Under the pieces are notes generated by a model, which was not told where the DNA came from, searched no databases, and saw only the letters and a list, made by a program, of their open reading frames with translations. The position numbers and the translations under genes were made by a program. A DNA stretch of 64,000 bases, taken from Sphingobacteriales bacterium (GTDB lineage: Bacteria; Bacteroidota; Bacteroidia; Chitinophagales; CAIOSU01). Shown piece after piece: positions 42,482 to 51,255 of this stretch; the first letter of the stretch is position 1; every line of letters begins with the position of its first letter. Where the stretch lies: positions 62,001-126,000 of the forward strand of contig JAIXOI010000023.1 in assembly GCA_027486795.1 (NCBI GenBank). The letters are read 5' to 3'.

Positions 42482-43444
42482 ATGGAAATTGACATTTTAA
42501 AAGTGGTGCTTACTTTGGCTGCCGGGCTCGTGGTGTTTTTGTATGCGCTCAATTTACTATCGGATAGCATGAAGGCCGTGGCCGGCGAAAAGCTGAAAAA
42601 CTTTTTGGGCCGATTCACGCGCAATTTGTTTACCGCCATTATTTCGAGCACCATCGTTACTATTCTGCTCGACTCGTCGTCCGCCGTTATTATCATGACC
42701 ATTGCTTTTGTGGGTGCGGGCGTGCTCACCTTCCGCCAATCAATGGGTATAGTAATGGGGGCCAACATCGGCACCACCATCTCGTCGCAAATAATTGCTT
42801 TCGATATTGGCGAGTGGAGCGCCCTGCCCATGCTGGTGGGTTTTGTTATCCTGTTTGTATCTAAAAAAGCCCGCCCCCAAGCCATGGGCAAAATAGTGTT
42901 CAGCACCGGCTTGTTGTTTTTTGGGCTATATGTAATGGGCGAAGCGGTGTCGCCGTTGAAAAACAGCGATGCCTTCGAGCGCTGGATGACCCAAATGGAA
43001 ACCCCTTGGAAAGGCGTTTTTGCAGGTTTGGTAACCACGCTGGTCATCCAATCATCGTCGGCAACGGTGGGCATGGTAGTAAAACTGTCGCACGAGGGGC
43101 TCATAAGCCTGGCCGCGGGCATAGCCATTATGATGGGTGCCGAGTTGGGTACCTGCTCTGATACGCTCTTTGCCACCCTAGGGCAAAGCCGCTCAGCCAT
43201 CAAAACAGGAATATTTCACCTCTTTTTCAATATAACCTCCATATTTATTGGCGTACTGTTTATCGGTGCGTTTACCAAACTGGTGCTCTGGCTTACGCCA
43301 TCAGATGCTATTGCCCATCAAATAGCCCAAGCCCATATGCTGTTCAATATCATGGGGGTATTGCTGTTTTTGCCGCTCGTGGGTACCATCAACCGCCTGC
43401 TCGATGCGTGGCTGCCCGACAAAGTGCCCGTGCCGCAAACGTAG
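42482..43444 (+). CDS. Na/Pi cotransporter family protein
   Basis: Repeated GANIGTTISSQ / QSSSATVGM motifs; multi-TM. Confidence 0.92.
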   Translation: MEIDILKVVLTLAAGLVVFLYALNLLSDSMKAVAGEKLKNFLGRFTRNLFTAIISSTIVTILLDSSSAVIIMTIAFVGAGVLTFRQSMGIVMGANIGTTISSQIIAFDIGEWSALPMLVGFVILFVSKKARPQAMGKIVFSTGLLFFGLYVMGEAVSPLKNSDAFERWMTQMETPWKGVFAGLVTTLVIQSSSATVGMVVKLSHEGLISLAAGIAIMMGAELGTCSDTLFATLGQSRSAIKTGIFHLFFNITSIFIGVLFIGAFTKLVLWLTPSDAIAHQIAQAHMLFNIMGVLLFLPLVGTINRLLDAWLPDKVPVPQT

Positions 43445-43484
43445 GTTTTTTGATGTTGGATGGTGGGCAGTGTAGGGACTGTAT

Positions 43485-43530
43485 CGGATTGCAAATCCAT
43501 GGCTCGTGGCGTTCGGATTATAAATCCGAA
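43485..43530. repeat. Palindrome pair GGATT-GCA-AATCC and TTCGGATT-ATA-AATCCGAA
   Basis: Read directly; second is a perfect 8+3+8 palindrome at 43512..43530. Confidence 0.85.
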
Positions 43531-43543
43531 TGGGCGGGGGGGG

Positions 43544-43753
43544 TTATGCATCCAGCTCTACCCGCTCTATTTCGGCAGCATTTACTGGTTGACCTTCTAC
43601 AACTAAAATGGAGGAGTTGAGCACCTTAAGCTTCCGCAGTACAATGCCTCCTTTTAAGAATACTTTTACCAGCTGATAGCCCATGCCTGTTTCAGGAAGT
43701 GAAACTAGTTTATTGACAATACTGTCTGGAAGGTTGATTTTTGTGGTGCTCAT
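43544..43753 (-). CDS. Small protein with PETGMGYQ motif
   Basis: MSTTKINLPDSIVNKLVSLPETGMGYQLVKVFLKGGIVLRKLKVLNSSIL; start overlaps stop of 43753..44424. Confidence 0.7.
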   Translation of the reverse strand: MSTTKINLPDSIVNKLVSLPETGMGYQLVKVFLKGGIVLRKLKVLNSSILVVEGQPVNAAEIERVELDA

Positions 43754-44424
43754 TACTGTCCGTATTGTCTAGTAAACAAATGAGTGTTTTTGGAAGTTCC
43801 TTTTTCAAAATATACCTCCTCGCCACCACCACGCTGTTCGTTGGCAGTTTGCACTGTGCCGCGTTGCAGCATATCGTTATTAGTTGGCTGTATATAAAAT
43901 GTCCACTTTACTATTTCTGTATTGGGTAATGCATAGCGGGCAATAGGGTTTATGCGATTGTTTACGGTGTGCAAATAATCTTCTAACGTGGTAGCAAAGC
44001 TGCCCGAACGCAAACATTTATTCACAGTATCGATTCTTTTATCATCATGATATGCTGAGATACGCACAAATACTTCTTGTCCATCTGCCTTTTCCTTAGG
44101 ACTATCTATCGCACCCCTGCTCGTATCGGAGAAAGCACGTTCCATGACCATGCCTGTTGAGCTTGGAGGATGACGAAACACTTTCAATATACTCACATCG
44201 GCCATGGAAGCCTCTGAAAACATTTTAGAATAACCCTCAGTAGCCATTCGCCTTTCGTAGATACTGTAATCGCCTGCATCGAAAGCCAACTCAGAATTTA
44301 ATACTATCATTATTTGCTTTGAATAGTAATTCCTTTTTTGAACTTCCACAATTTGATAACCCATTCCCGTCTCGGGCTGGTCAAGAAGCAGTTGGGTGTT
44401 GCTATTGTATAGACGGTAAAACAT
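43753..44424 (-). CDS. Uncharacterised protein with PETGMGYQ, Y/F-ALPN and GGGxEVYF motifs
   Basis: LLDQPETGMGYQIVEVQ...LRSGSFATTLEDYLHTVNNRINPIARYALPN...ANEQRGGGEEVYFEKGTS. Confidence 0.75.
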   Translation of the reverse strand: MFYRLYNSNTQLLLDQPETGMGYQIVEVQKRNYYSKQIMIVLNSELAFDAGDYSIYERRMATEGYSKMFSEASMADVSILKVFRHPPSSTGMVMERAFSDTSRGAIDSPKEKADGQEVFVRISAYHDDKRIDTVNKCLRSGSFATTLEDYLHTVNNRINPIARYALPNTEIVKWTFYIQPTNNDMLQRGTVQTANEQRGGGEEVYFEKGTSKNTHLFTRQYGQ

Positions 44425-44599
44425 TAGACGAACTCTCTATTTTTTTTAGAACAATGGCAACAAAGTTGGCATAGTGTAAAATTTCATTCCTATCGAACCA
44501 ACAGCAGACTATAGTTTGGTCGCTATTGATTGCACTGACCGTCAATTTAGGACCTCCACTTTTTAAAACAACAACCTCCCCAATCTTAAAATTTTCCAT
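44402..44599 (-). CDS. DUF2158 (YodC-like) small protein
   Basis: MENFKIGEVVVLKSGGPKLTVSAINSDQTIVCCWFD; overlaps downstream ORF by 23 bp. Confidence 0.85.
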   Translation of the reverse strand: MENFKIGEVVVLKSGGPKLTVSAINSDQTIVCCWFDRNEILHYANFVAIVLKKIESSSNVLPSIQ

Positions 44600-44740
44600 G
44601 AATAATACTTTTACTTTCATGGCAAATATAGCCACAAAATGGCTTTGCATGAAGCAACAACTAACTTTTGTAGCCAGTATTTACCAACATTATTTGCGCA
44701 AAATTACCCCGCACTTCCCTCCAATATCCTTATCCCCCCC

Positions 44741-44818
44741 TTCTGCTCGTAGGCTATTTCAGGCCTACGTGCAACTGATAGTGGTAGGCTATGCCTACTT
44801 TTCCGCCTTAGCGGAAAC
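44741..44818 (+). repeat. 78-bp triple-hairpin repeat, copy A
   Basis: TTCTGCTCGTAGGCTATTTCAGGCCTACGTGCAACTGATAGTGGTAGGCTATGCCTACTTTTCCGCCTTAGCGGAAAC. Confidence 0.92.
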
Positions 44819-44944
44819 GAGGCAAGCAACGACGAACTACCAACATCTCACTTTCAGCCCCCGCAAGCACTAATGTAAAACCATTTATAAAATAAGTAAA
44901 TATTGTTTTGCGGCACACCAATGATACAATAACTACTCTCCCCA

Positions 44945-45022
44945 TTCTGCTCGTAGGCTATTTCAGGCCTACGTGCAATTGATAGCGGTAGGCTGCGCCT
45001 ACTTTTCCGCCTTAGCGGAAAC
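44945..45022 (+). repeat. 78-bp triple-hairpin repeat, copy B
   Basis: Same length and order as copy A with a few substitutions (AATTGATAGCGGTAGGCTGCGCCTAC). Confidence 0.92.
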
Positions 45023-45155
45023 TGGTATGGGCAGCAGGGGCACCCTCCCTCGTCTCCAAACGCCATGGCAAATGCCACCGATAAAAAAGGGCCGCGCCTT
45101 GCGGCACAGCCCCTGCTATTATTTCCCTAAATTTGCAATCGCAACTGTTTGTCAC

Positions 45156-45204
45156 CTGTCATCTGTCATCTGTCATCTGTCATCTGTCATTTCTCATCTG
45201 TCAT
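45156..45204 (+). repeat. 7-bp tandem repeat (CTGTCAT)n, seven units, one degenerate
   Basis: CTGTCATx5 + TTCTCAT + CTGTCAT read directly, 14 bp upstream of the TTG start of hemW-like gene. Confidence 0.95.
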
Positions 45205-45218
45205 CTCACCTCTAACCC

Positions 45219-46346
45219 TTGTCTGGCATATACCTCCATATTCCGTTTTGTAAGCAAGCTTGCCACTACTGCAACTTCCATTTCAGCACCAGCCTGCAAT
45301 TGAAGGATGCCCTGGTGGATGCCATGCTGTTGGAGCTAGCCCAGCGCAAAGGCGAACTGGCCGGGCAAACCGTGGAGACCATTTACTTTGGTGGCGGCAC
45401 CCCATCAATGCTCAATGAACAAGATTTGGGACGGATATTTGAGACCCTACACCAGCACTACACCGTTGCCGAAAACCCCGAAACAACCCTAGAGGCCAAC
45501 CCCGACGACCTTACGCCAACGTACCTGAGCGCGTTGCGGCAAACGCCCGTAAACAGGCTTAGCATCGGTATACAATCGTTTAGGGATGCCGACTTGAAGT
45601 ACATGAACCGTGCACACAATGCCCAAGAAGCATCAACTTGCGTGCAATTGGCACAGGATAAGGGTTTCGAGGCGCTGTCTATTGATTTGATGTATGGCAT
45701 GCCCACCGCTACGGACAGCGATTGGGAAACGAACCTAAAAACGGCACTAGGGCTTAGGCCGCAGCACCTTTCGGCGTATTGCCTAACGGTGGAGCCGGGC
45801 ACGGCGCTTAACCACATGGTAAAAAAAGGCACCGCCCCCGCCGTAGACGATGATGCGGCAGCAAGGCAGTTTATGATGCTTACCGAAATGAGCCAAGCAG
45901 CAGGCTATGAGCATTACGAGATAAGCAACCTGGCCCGCGATGGCCACTATGCCCGCCACAATAGTAGCTATTGGAAAGGCAGTCCGTTTTTGGGTGTTGG
46001 CCCGGCCGCGCACTCCTACAACGGGCAGCACCGCCGCTGGAACGTAGCGAACAACGCCAAATATGTGAAAGCAATTAATGCTGGCACAACATACCACGAA
46101 ACGGAAACGCTAACCCGCAACGACCAGTACAACGAATACCTCATGACGCGCCTGCGCACCATGTGGGGCGTGCCTTTGACAGCCGTTGGCGCCCAGTTTG
46201 GGCAAGCCGCCCAAAAGCAACTATTAGCCGATGTGCAGCCGTTTATAAACGCCGGTAAAGTGGCCCTTGTGAACAACCACCTAGTGCTCACCGCCCCCGG
46301 CCGCCTAGTTGCCGATTCGTTGATTAGTGATTTGTTTTGGGTGTAG
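45219..46346 (+). CDS. hemW: Radical SAM HemW-like (coproporphyrinogen III oxidase family) protein
   Basis: SGIYLHIPFCKQACHYCNFHF (CxxxCxxC), VETIYFGGGTPSML; TTG start, in-frame stop TAA at 45213..45215. Confidence 0.92.
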   Translation: MSGIYLHIPFCKQACHYCNFHFSTSLQLKDALVDAMLLELAQRKGELAGQTVETIYFGGGTPSMLNEQDLGRIFETLHQHYTVAENPETTLEANPDDLTPTYLSALRQTPVNRLSIGIQSFRDADLKYMNRAHNAQEASTCVQLAQDKGFEALSIDLMYGMPTATDSDWETNLKTALGLRPQHLSAYCLTVEPGTALNHMVKKGTAPAVDDDAAARQFMMLTEMSQAAGYEHYEISNLARDGHYARHNSSYWKGSPFLGVGPAAHSYNGQHRRWNVANNAKYVKAINAGTTYHETETLTRNDQYNEYLMTRLRTMWGVPLTAVGAQFGQAAQKQLLADVQPFINAGKVALVNNHLVLTAPGRLVADSLISDLFWV

Positions 46347-47469
46347 GGCGATATGCCAGTGTATCGGCAATTACATCTTCGGCCAATGCAAAAGAGAGGG
46401 TCATGCCGCTGCCACCCAGCGCATTTACAATGGTGGTAGTAGGGTTTACGGAGGAAACCAAGGCCGATTTACCGGGAATTTTAGCGTACACCCCTTGCCA
46501 AGTTTCGGCAATCTGCAGGTCTGGAATTTGCAGCAACCCACCCAGATAATCCAATATTAACTTACGGATGAGCACTTCGTCGAAGGGGTCGAGCTCTTGC
46601 GCGTATTGGTGCGAATCGCCGATGGTGATGCTGCCATCGTGGTGCTGGGCAGCCATAACGTGTATGCCATGTTGAAAATACGCTGGGTATTTCACTTCCA
46701 TTTGTTGGCGCAGCGGTTGCCAGCTCTTGCAGGTTGCAAAAGCATCGTAAAATGCCAACGACAACGGCCCCACCACGGGCAAGCCCAGGTGCTGTTTTAC
46801 AGGCGCAGTGCGCATCATTTGCAATTTGCAAATTTGGATGCCGCTGGCGCGGTGCTGTTCTGGAAACAGCCATTCAAAATCGGCACCACTGCAAACAAAA
46901 ACGTGATCGAAATGATGGGTGGTACCTGATGCGGTAACGAGCTGGTTGGCAGCCACGCTTACCACGGGCGTGCTGAAATGAAAGTTGACTTGATGTGCGC
47001 GCGCAAGCCAATTTTGCACTTGGGGTATGGCCTCCCTAGGGTTTAGCAGCATTTCGGTTTGCGAATGCAAAGCCCCGCGCAAGCCATTTGCCTGCAACAT
47101 GGGCGAAAGGGCTAAAGCTTCTTCGGCACTAAGCCATTGCAATTGGTAACCTTCAGCCGGGTTTAGGGTTTCGATAAATTCGTGCATCAACTCTTGCTCG
47201 CTTATTTCGTAGGCAGGCAACAAAGCCCCATGCTGCTGCAGCCACAGGCCAGTTTCAGAAGCAATTTGCTTCCAAGCACCTGCTGAACGCAAGGCCAACT
47301 GAAAATTGGCACCCGATTGACCCAGCGGCCAAAACATACCAAAGTTGCGCACCGAAGCCCCCACTGCCCTCGACGAACGCTCAAACACCGTTACTTGATG
47401 CCCTGCCATAGCCGCGGCTCTGGCCGTAGCCAAACCCACTATACCCGCACCTATAACTGCAATGTTCAT
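46324..47469 (-). CDS. FAD-dependent oxidoreductase, TIGR03364/DAO-like
   Basis: MNIAVIGAGIVGLATARAAAMAGHQVTVFERS...ASVRNFGMFWPLGQ. Confidence 0.88.
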   Translation of the reverse strand: MNIAVIGAGIVGLATARAAAMAGHQVTVFERSSRAVGASVRNFGMFWPLGQSGANFQLALRSAGAWKQIASETGLWLQQHGALLPAYEISEQELMHEFIETLNPAEGYQLQWLSAEEALALSPMLQANGLRGALHSQTEMLLNPREAIPQVQNWLARAHQVNFHFSTPVVSVAANQLVTASGTTHHFDHVFVCSGADFEWLFPEQHRASGIQICKLQMMRTAPVKQHLGLPVVGPLSLAFYDAFATCKSWQPLRQQMEVKYPAYFQHGIHVMAAQHHDGSITIGDSHQYAQELDPFDEVLIRKLILDYLGGLLQIPDLQIAETWQGVYAKIPGKSALVSSVNPTTTIVNALGGSGMTLSFALAEDVIADTLAYRPTPKTNH

Positions 47470-47530
47470 TGTATCCTTAATTGGTCAAAACAATGGGTAA
47501 CCACTCCCGTTTATGGTATTGGTGGCTGTT

Positions 47531-48538
47531 TTACTCTAATTCCAAATCCCTTTTTTCTATTTCCTTTTTTACTTCTGCTATTAATTGCTGTTCGGTAGGC
47601 AAATACAACTTATACTCACTAGCAATAATGGTCTGGTTGTCTTCAGGCAATGAAATTTTTACTACCGCATTGTTTTTATCGGCACAAAGCAAGATGCCGA
47701 TAGTCTTATTCTCAAAGTCTCTCTTTTCGAACCGGTCGTAATAATTTACATACATCTGCAATTGACCAATATCCTGATGGGTAAGCTTGGTCGTTTTGAT
47801 TTCGACAATCACAAAACATTGCATTAAGCGATTGTAAAATACCAAGTCGATAAAAAACTCATCGCCGTCAATATGCAAACGCTTTTGCCTAGCCACAAAA
47901 GCAAAACCATTTCCCAATTCAAGCAAAAAATCGTGTAAGTGGGTAATAATAGCTTGTTCAAGATCTTTCTCATAATAAGACGCCTCACGATGCAGTCCTA
48001 AAAACTCAAGATACATGGGGTCTTTAATGATTTCTTTAGCTGCAATAGGTTCCTTTTCGTTGCGCGCCACTGCAAGCACATTTTCTCTCTCGTTACTCAT
48101 CAATAAGCGCTCCCAAAGGTTGCTGTATATTTGGCGTTCTAGCTGTCGTGTCGTCCAATTGTTTTTAATAGCCTCCGCAATATAAAACGCTCTTTTGTCG
48201 TCACTCTCAATCCGCATAAGCATTTTGTAGTGTGTCCATCCCAATTGCGAACGCAGTGCGTTCGCAATTGGGAATGTGCGGTAAAACTGTCGAAACAGCT
48301 CGATTTGTCGTTTCGAAAACCCGCTTCCGTACTCGGGCTCAAGTTGCTCAGCTATAAATTGGATAAGATACTGTCCATAATCGGCACGGTCTTTACCTGC
48401 TTGCTCTTCTTCAAAAATACGCTGCCCTATGTGCCAGTACATTATAGTGCGCTCATGGTCAACCAATCTAATAGCCTTATCTCTAGCACCATGGATTAGT
48501 ACTTTTATGTCGGATACTATAGATTGACTGATAATCAT
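47531..48538 (-). CDS. DUF1016 (YhcG) PDDEXK nuclease family protein, paralog 1
   Basis: N-terminal IMYWHIGQRIFEEEQAGKDRADYG, QLGWTHYKMLMRI; C-terminal DGDEFFIDLVFYNRLMQCFVIVEIKTTKLTHQDIGQLQMYVNYYD. Confidence 0.95.
   Translation of the reverse strand: MIISQSIVSDIKVLIHGARDKAIRLVDHERTIMYWHIGQRIFEEEQAGKDRADYGQYLIQFIAEQLEPEYGSGFSKRQIELFRQFYRTFPIANALRSQLGWTHYKMLMRIESDDKRAFYIAEAIKNNWTTRQLERQIYSNLWERLLMSNERENVLAVARNEKEPIAAKEIIKDPMYLEFLGLHREASYYEKDLEQAIITHLHDFLLELGNGFAFVARQKRLHIDGDEFFIDLVFYNRLMQCFVIVEIKTTKLTHQDIGQLQMYVNYYDRFEKRDFENKTIGILLCADKNNAVVKISLPEDNQTIIASEYKLYLPTEQQLIAEVKKEIEKRDLELE
48240..48272. repeat. 33-nt perfect inverted repeat inside DUF1016 paralog 1 coding sequence
   Basis: CCCAATTGCGAACGCA-G-TGCGTTCGCAATTGGG, 16-bp arms, 1-nt centre. 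Confidence 0.97.
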
Positions 48539-48568
48539 GCTTTCGAAAGTTTATCTATAAAAGCTAAA

Positions 48569-50902
48569 TCACTCCGCCCCGCCACTCACTATCCTCACCT
48601 TGGCATACTTCAGCATAATGCGCTTTTGGCCAATGCCGGCAAAAAACAGCGTGGCAATGCGGTTGTTGCCGTCGCCCTCTAAGCTCACTACTTTACCGAT
48701 GCCAAACTTTTCGTGCTCCACTTCCATGCCCGGTTGTATGGTCTTCGGGTCGTCGGCTTTAAAGTCGGCCGATGGCGTGTGGGCCGCTGGGGTAAAGTTG
48801 GGCGTAGCTTGACGCTGTGCCGCGCCCGGGCGCTCGTACAACGATTTGCCCGGTGTCTCTTTGGTGGTGCGGGTTCCGCTGCGCTCCCAAGGGGTATCGG
48901 GGCCGCTGGTAGGCTCAGCACGGCGCACTTTGTGGCCAATAAACTCCAAATTCTTTTCGTCCAACTCTTCAATAAAACGGCTTGGCTCGCTATATATCAA
49001 ATTGCCGAAACGGTAGCGCTGCAGCGCATAGGTTAAGAAAAGGTGACTCTTGGCCCTCGTAACAGCCACATAGTACAAGCGGCGTTCTTCTTCCAACTCT
49101 TCTCGGCTATTCACGCTCATTTGGTTCGGGAAAAGACCTTCCTCCAAACCTACCGCAAACACGCACTCGAACTCCAAACCCTTCGCTGAGTGAATACTCA
49201 TTAGCAATACGCGGTTGGTATCGTCCTTGTCGCTTTCAGTGTCGGTAAGCAGCATAATGTCTTGCAGGTAGGTGCCCAAACTGCGGTCGCTCACGGTTTC
49301 GCCCTCGGCTATTTCGTCGCTTTCGCTAAACTCCTTTATACCGTTCAATAGCTCCTGTATGTTCTCGTAGCGACTAATGCCCTCCACGGTTTTGTCGGTA
49401 TACAGCTCCTTCATAATGCCCGTATGCTTGGCTATATGGCTGGCCAAGTCGTAGGCATTCATGGTTTGCAGCATGGTCGCAAAACTCTTAATCATCATTA
49501 CAAACTCCTCAATCAAGTTCTTGGCCCTGGCATTAAAATCGGGCTGAAACTGTATGGTGCTCAATATGCTCCATAAGTTGGTACCGCGCTCCGAGGCCAG
49601 CACCGTGGCCCTATCCAGCGTGGTATCGCCAATGCCGCGCGTGGGGTAATTAATGATGCGGCGCAACGCCTCTTCATCATTGTGGTTTACCGTTAGTTTT
49701 AGGTACGCCAAAAGGTCCTTAATCTCTTTGCGCTGGTAAAACGACAATCCGCCAAACACCTTGTAAGGGATGTTTTGCCGGCGCAGGGCTTCCTCAAACG
49801 AGCGGCTCTGGGCATTGGTGCGGTACAGTATCGCAAAGTCGTCGCTACGCAAGTGCAGGCGCATTTGGTACTCAAATATGGTATCGGCCACTATGCGGCC
49901 TTCCTCGTTATCGCTCACCGCCTTTACCACCTTAATCTTGTCGCCGCCTTGGCGGTTGGTCCAGATGGTTTTGGGCAACTGGTTTTTGTTGAGGGCAATA
50001 ATCTGGTTGGCAGCCTCTACAATATGCGTGGTGCTGCGGTAGTTTTGCTCCAACTTAAACGTCCGCATATCCGGGTAATCCTTCTCAAAATTGAGGATAT
50101 TCTGAATATCGGCACCGCGGAACGAGTAGATGCTCTGCGCATCGTCGCCCACCACGGTTATGTTCTCGTGCACAGCAGCCAATAGCTTGGTAATCAAGTA
50201 CTGGGACAAGTTGGTATCTTGATACTCATCCACGAGTATATAGTTGAATTTGTGCTGGTACTTGTGCAGCACCTCGGGGTGCGTGGCCAGCAATTCGTAC
50301 ATCTTAAACAGCAGGTCGTCAAAATCCATAGCACCGCTCTGGAAACACTTTTTGGCGTACAGGGCGTATATCTCGGCTATCTTCGGGCGGCCCGATTGGC
50401 TGTCGTCGCTCACCAAATACTTATCCTCCCGGTATTTCTGCGGGCCAATCAGGTTGTTCTTTGCCGCCGAAATACGATTGAAAACCGTTGAGGGTTTATA
50501 CAACTTATCGTTCAGCTCCAGCTCTTTTACAATCTGCTTTACCACGTTTTTGCTATCGCTGCTATCGTAAATGGTAAAGTTGCTGGGGTAGCCAATTTTG
50601 GTGGCTTCCTGCCTCAATATGCGCGCAAAAATGCTGTGAAACGTGCCCATCCACACATTACGCGCCTCGCCGCCAATTACGTGCTCAATGCGCTCACGCA
50701 TTTCTTTGGCCGCCTTGTTGGTAAACGTAAGCGACAGGATGCGGAACGGGTCCACCCCTTTTTCGATCAAATGGGCAATGCGGTAAGTAAGCACCCTGGT
50801 TTTGCCAGAGCCCGGCCCGGCTATTACCATTACAGGGCCACTGGTATTGGTTACAGCCTGCCGCTGTATGTCGTTCAACTCATCCAAATAATTACTGCGC
50901 AT
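48569..50902 (-). CDS. UvrD/PcrA-type superfamily 1 helicase
   Basis: IAGPGSGKTRVLTYRIAHLI, LVDEYQDTNLSQY, VGDDAQSIYSFRGAD, VTRAKSHLFLTYA. Confidence 0.96.
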   Translation of the reverse strand: MRSNYLDELNDIQRQAVTNTSGPVMVIAGPGSGKTRVLTYRIAHLIEKGVDPFRILSLTFTNKAAKEMRERIEHVIGGEARNVWMGTFHSIFARILRQEATKIGYPSNFTIYDSSDSKNVVKQIVKELELNDKLYKPSTVFNRISAAKNNLIGPQKYREDKYLVSDDSQSGRPKIAEIYALYAKKCFQSGAMDFDDLLFKMYELLATHPEVLHKYQHKFNYILVDEYQDTNLSQYLITKLLAAVHENITVVGDDAQSIYSFRGADIQNILNFEKDYPDMRTFKLEQNYRSTTHIVEAANQIIALNKNQLPKTIWTNRQGGDKIKVVKAVSDNEEGRIVADTIFEYQMRLHLRSDDFAILYRTNAQSRSFEEALRRQNIPYKVFGGLSFYQRKEIKDLLAYLKLTVNHNDEEALRRIINYPTRGIGDTTLDRATVLASERGTNLWSILSTIQFQPDFNARAKNLIEEFVMMIKSFATMLQTMNAYDLASHIAKHTGIMKELYTDKTVEGISRYENIQELLNGIKEFSESDEIAEGETVSDRSLGTYLQDIMLLTDTESDKDDTNRVLLMSIHSAKGLEFECVFAVGLEEGLFPNQMSVNSREELEEERRLYYVAVTRAKSHLFLTYALQRYRFGNLIYSEPSRFIEELDEKNLEFIGHKVRRAEPTSGPDTPWERSGTRTTKETPGKSLYERPGAAQRQATPNFTPAAHTPSADFKADDPKTIQPGMEVEHEKFGIGKVVSLEGDGNNRIATLFFAGIGQKRIMLKYAKVRIVSGGAE

Positions 50903-50934
50903 AGGCGTAAAGATAGGGAAAAGTCGATAGCTTG

Positions 50935-51104
50935 CCTCGTTTTAAACGAGGGTCCATGCATGCCTCGCCTCAGGCGATGGGTCGATAGTCCACGGAAAAA
51001 TTGCTACCGATTGCTGTAAAAAACAACTGCTTGCTATCCGTTGTAAATGCTACGGATAGCCCTTGGTTTGAACCTCTGGTTCACCGCTCGGGGCATGGCG
51101 CCCC
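50935..51104. repeat. Cluster of five short palindromes
   Basis: CCTCGTTTTAAACGAGG (50935..50951), imperfect CCTCGCCTCAGGCGATG, GCTATCCGT..ACGGATAGC (51033..51060), TGAACCTCTGGTTCA (51069..51083), GGGGCATGGCGCCCC (51090..51104). Confidence 0.8.
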
Positions 51105-51255
51105 CACGTAGGCCATCATGAATACAAACAGCACCTCGGCAACTATTTATACTAATTTACTACCCGATTTTATTTCTCGCAAATATAAACTCCATTTATT
51201 TTTATGTAAAAATGCAAGTGATTGAGCGTGAGGGAGATTGTTTTTTTGGGGGGGA

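Noticed and set aside
43544-43753. LPETG in VSLPETGMGYQ looks like a Gram-positive sortase signal
   Set aside because: Motif is near the N-terminus of a small protein without the following TM helix and basic tail, and the paralog has QPETG; Bacteroidota use T9SS rather than LPxTG sorting.
45156-45204. Short tandem repeats as a possible CRISPR array
   Set aside because: 7-bp units are directly abutting with no spacers; no cas genes in the window.
44526-45215. ORFs of 115 and 80 aa sharing QLI(V/A)VGxAYFSALAET
   Set aside because: The shared peptide is simply translation of the 78-bp hairpin repeat; not independent protein evidence.
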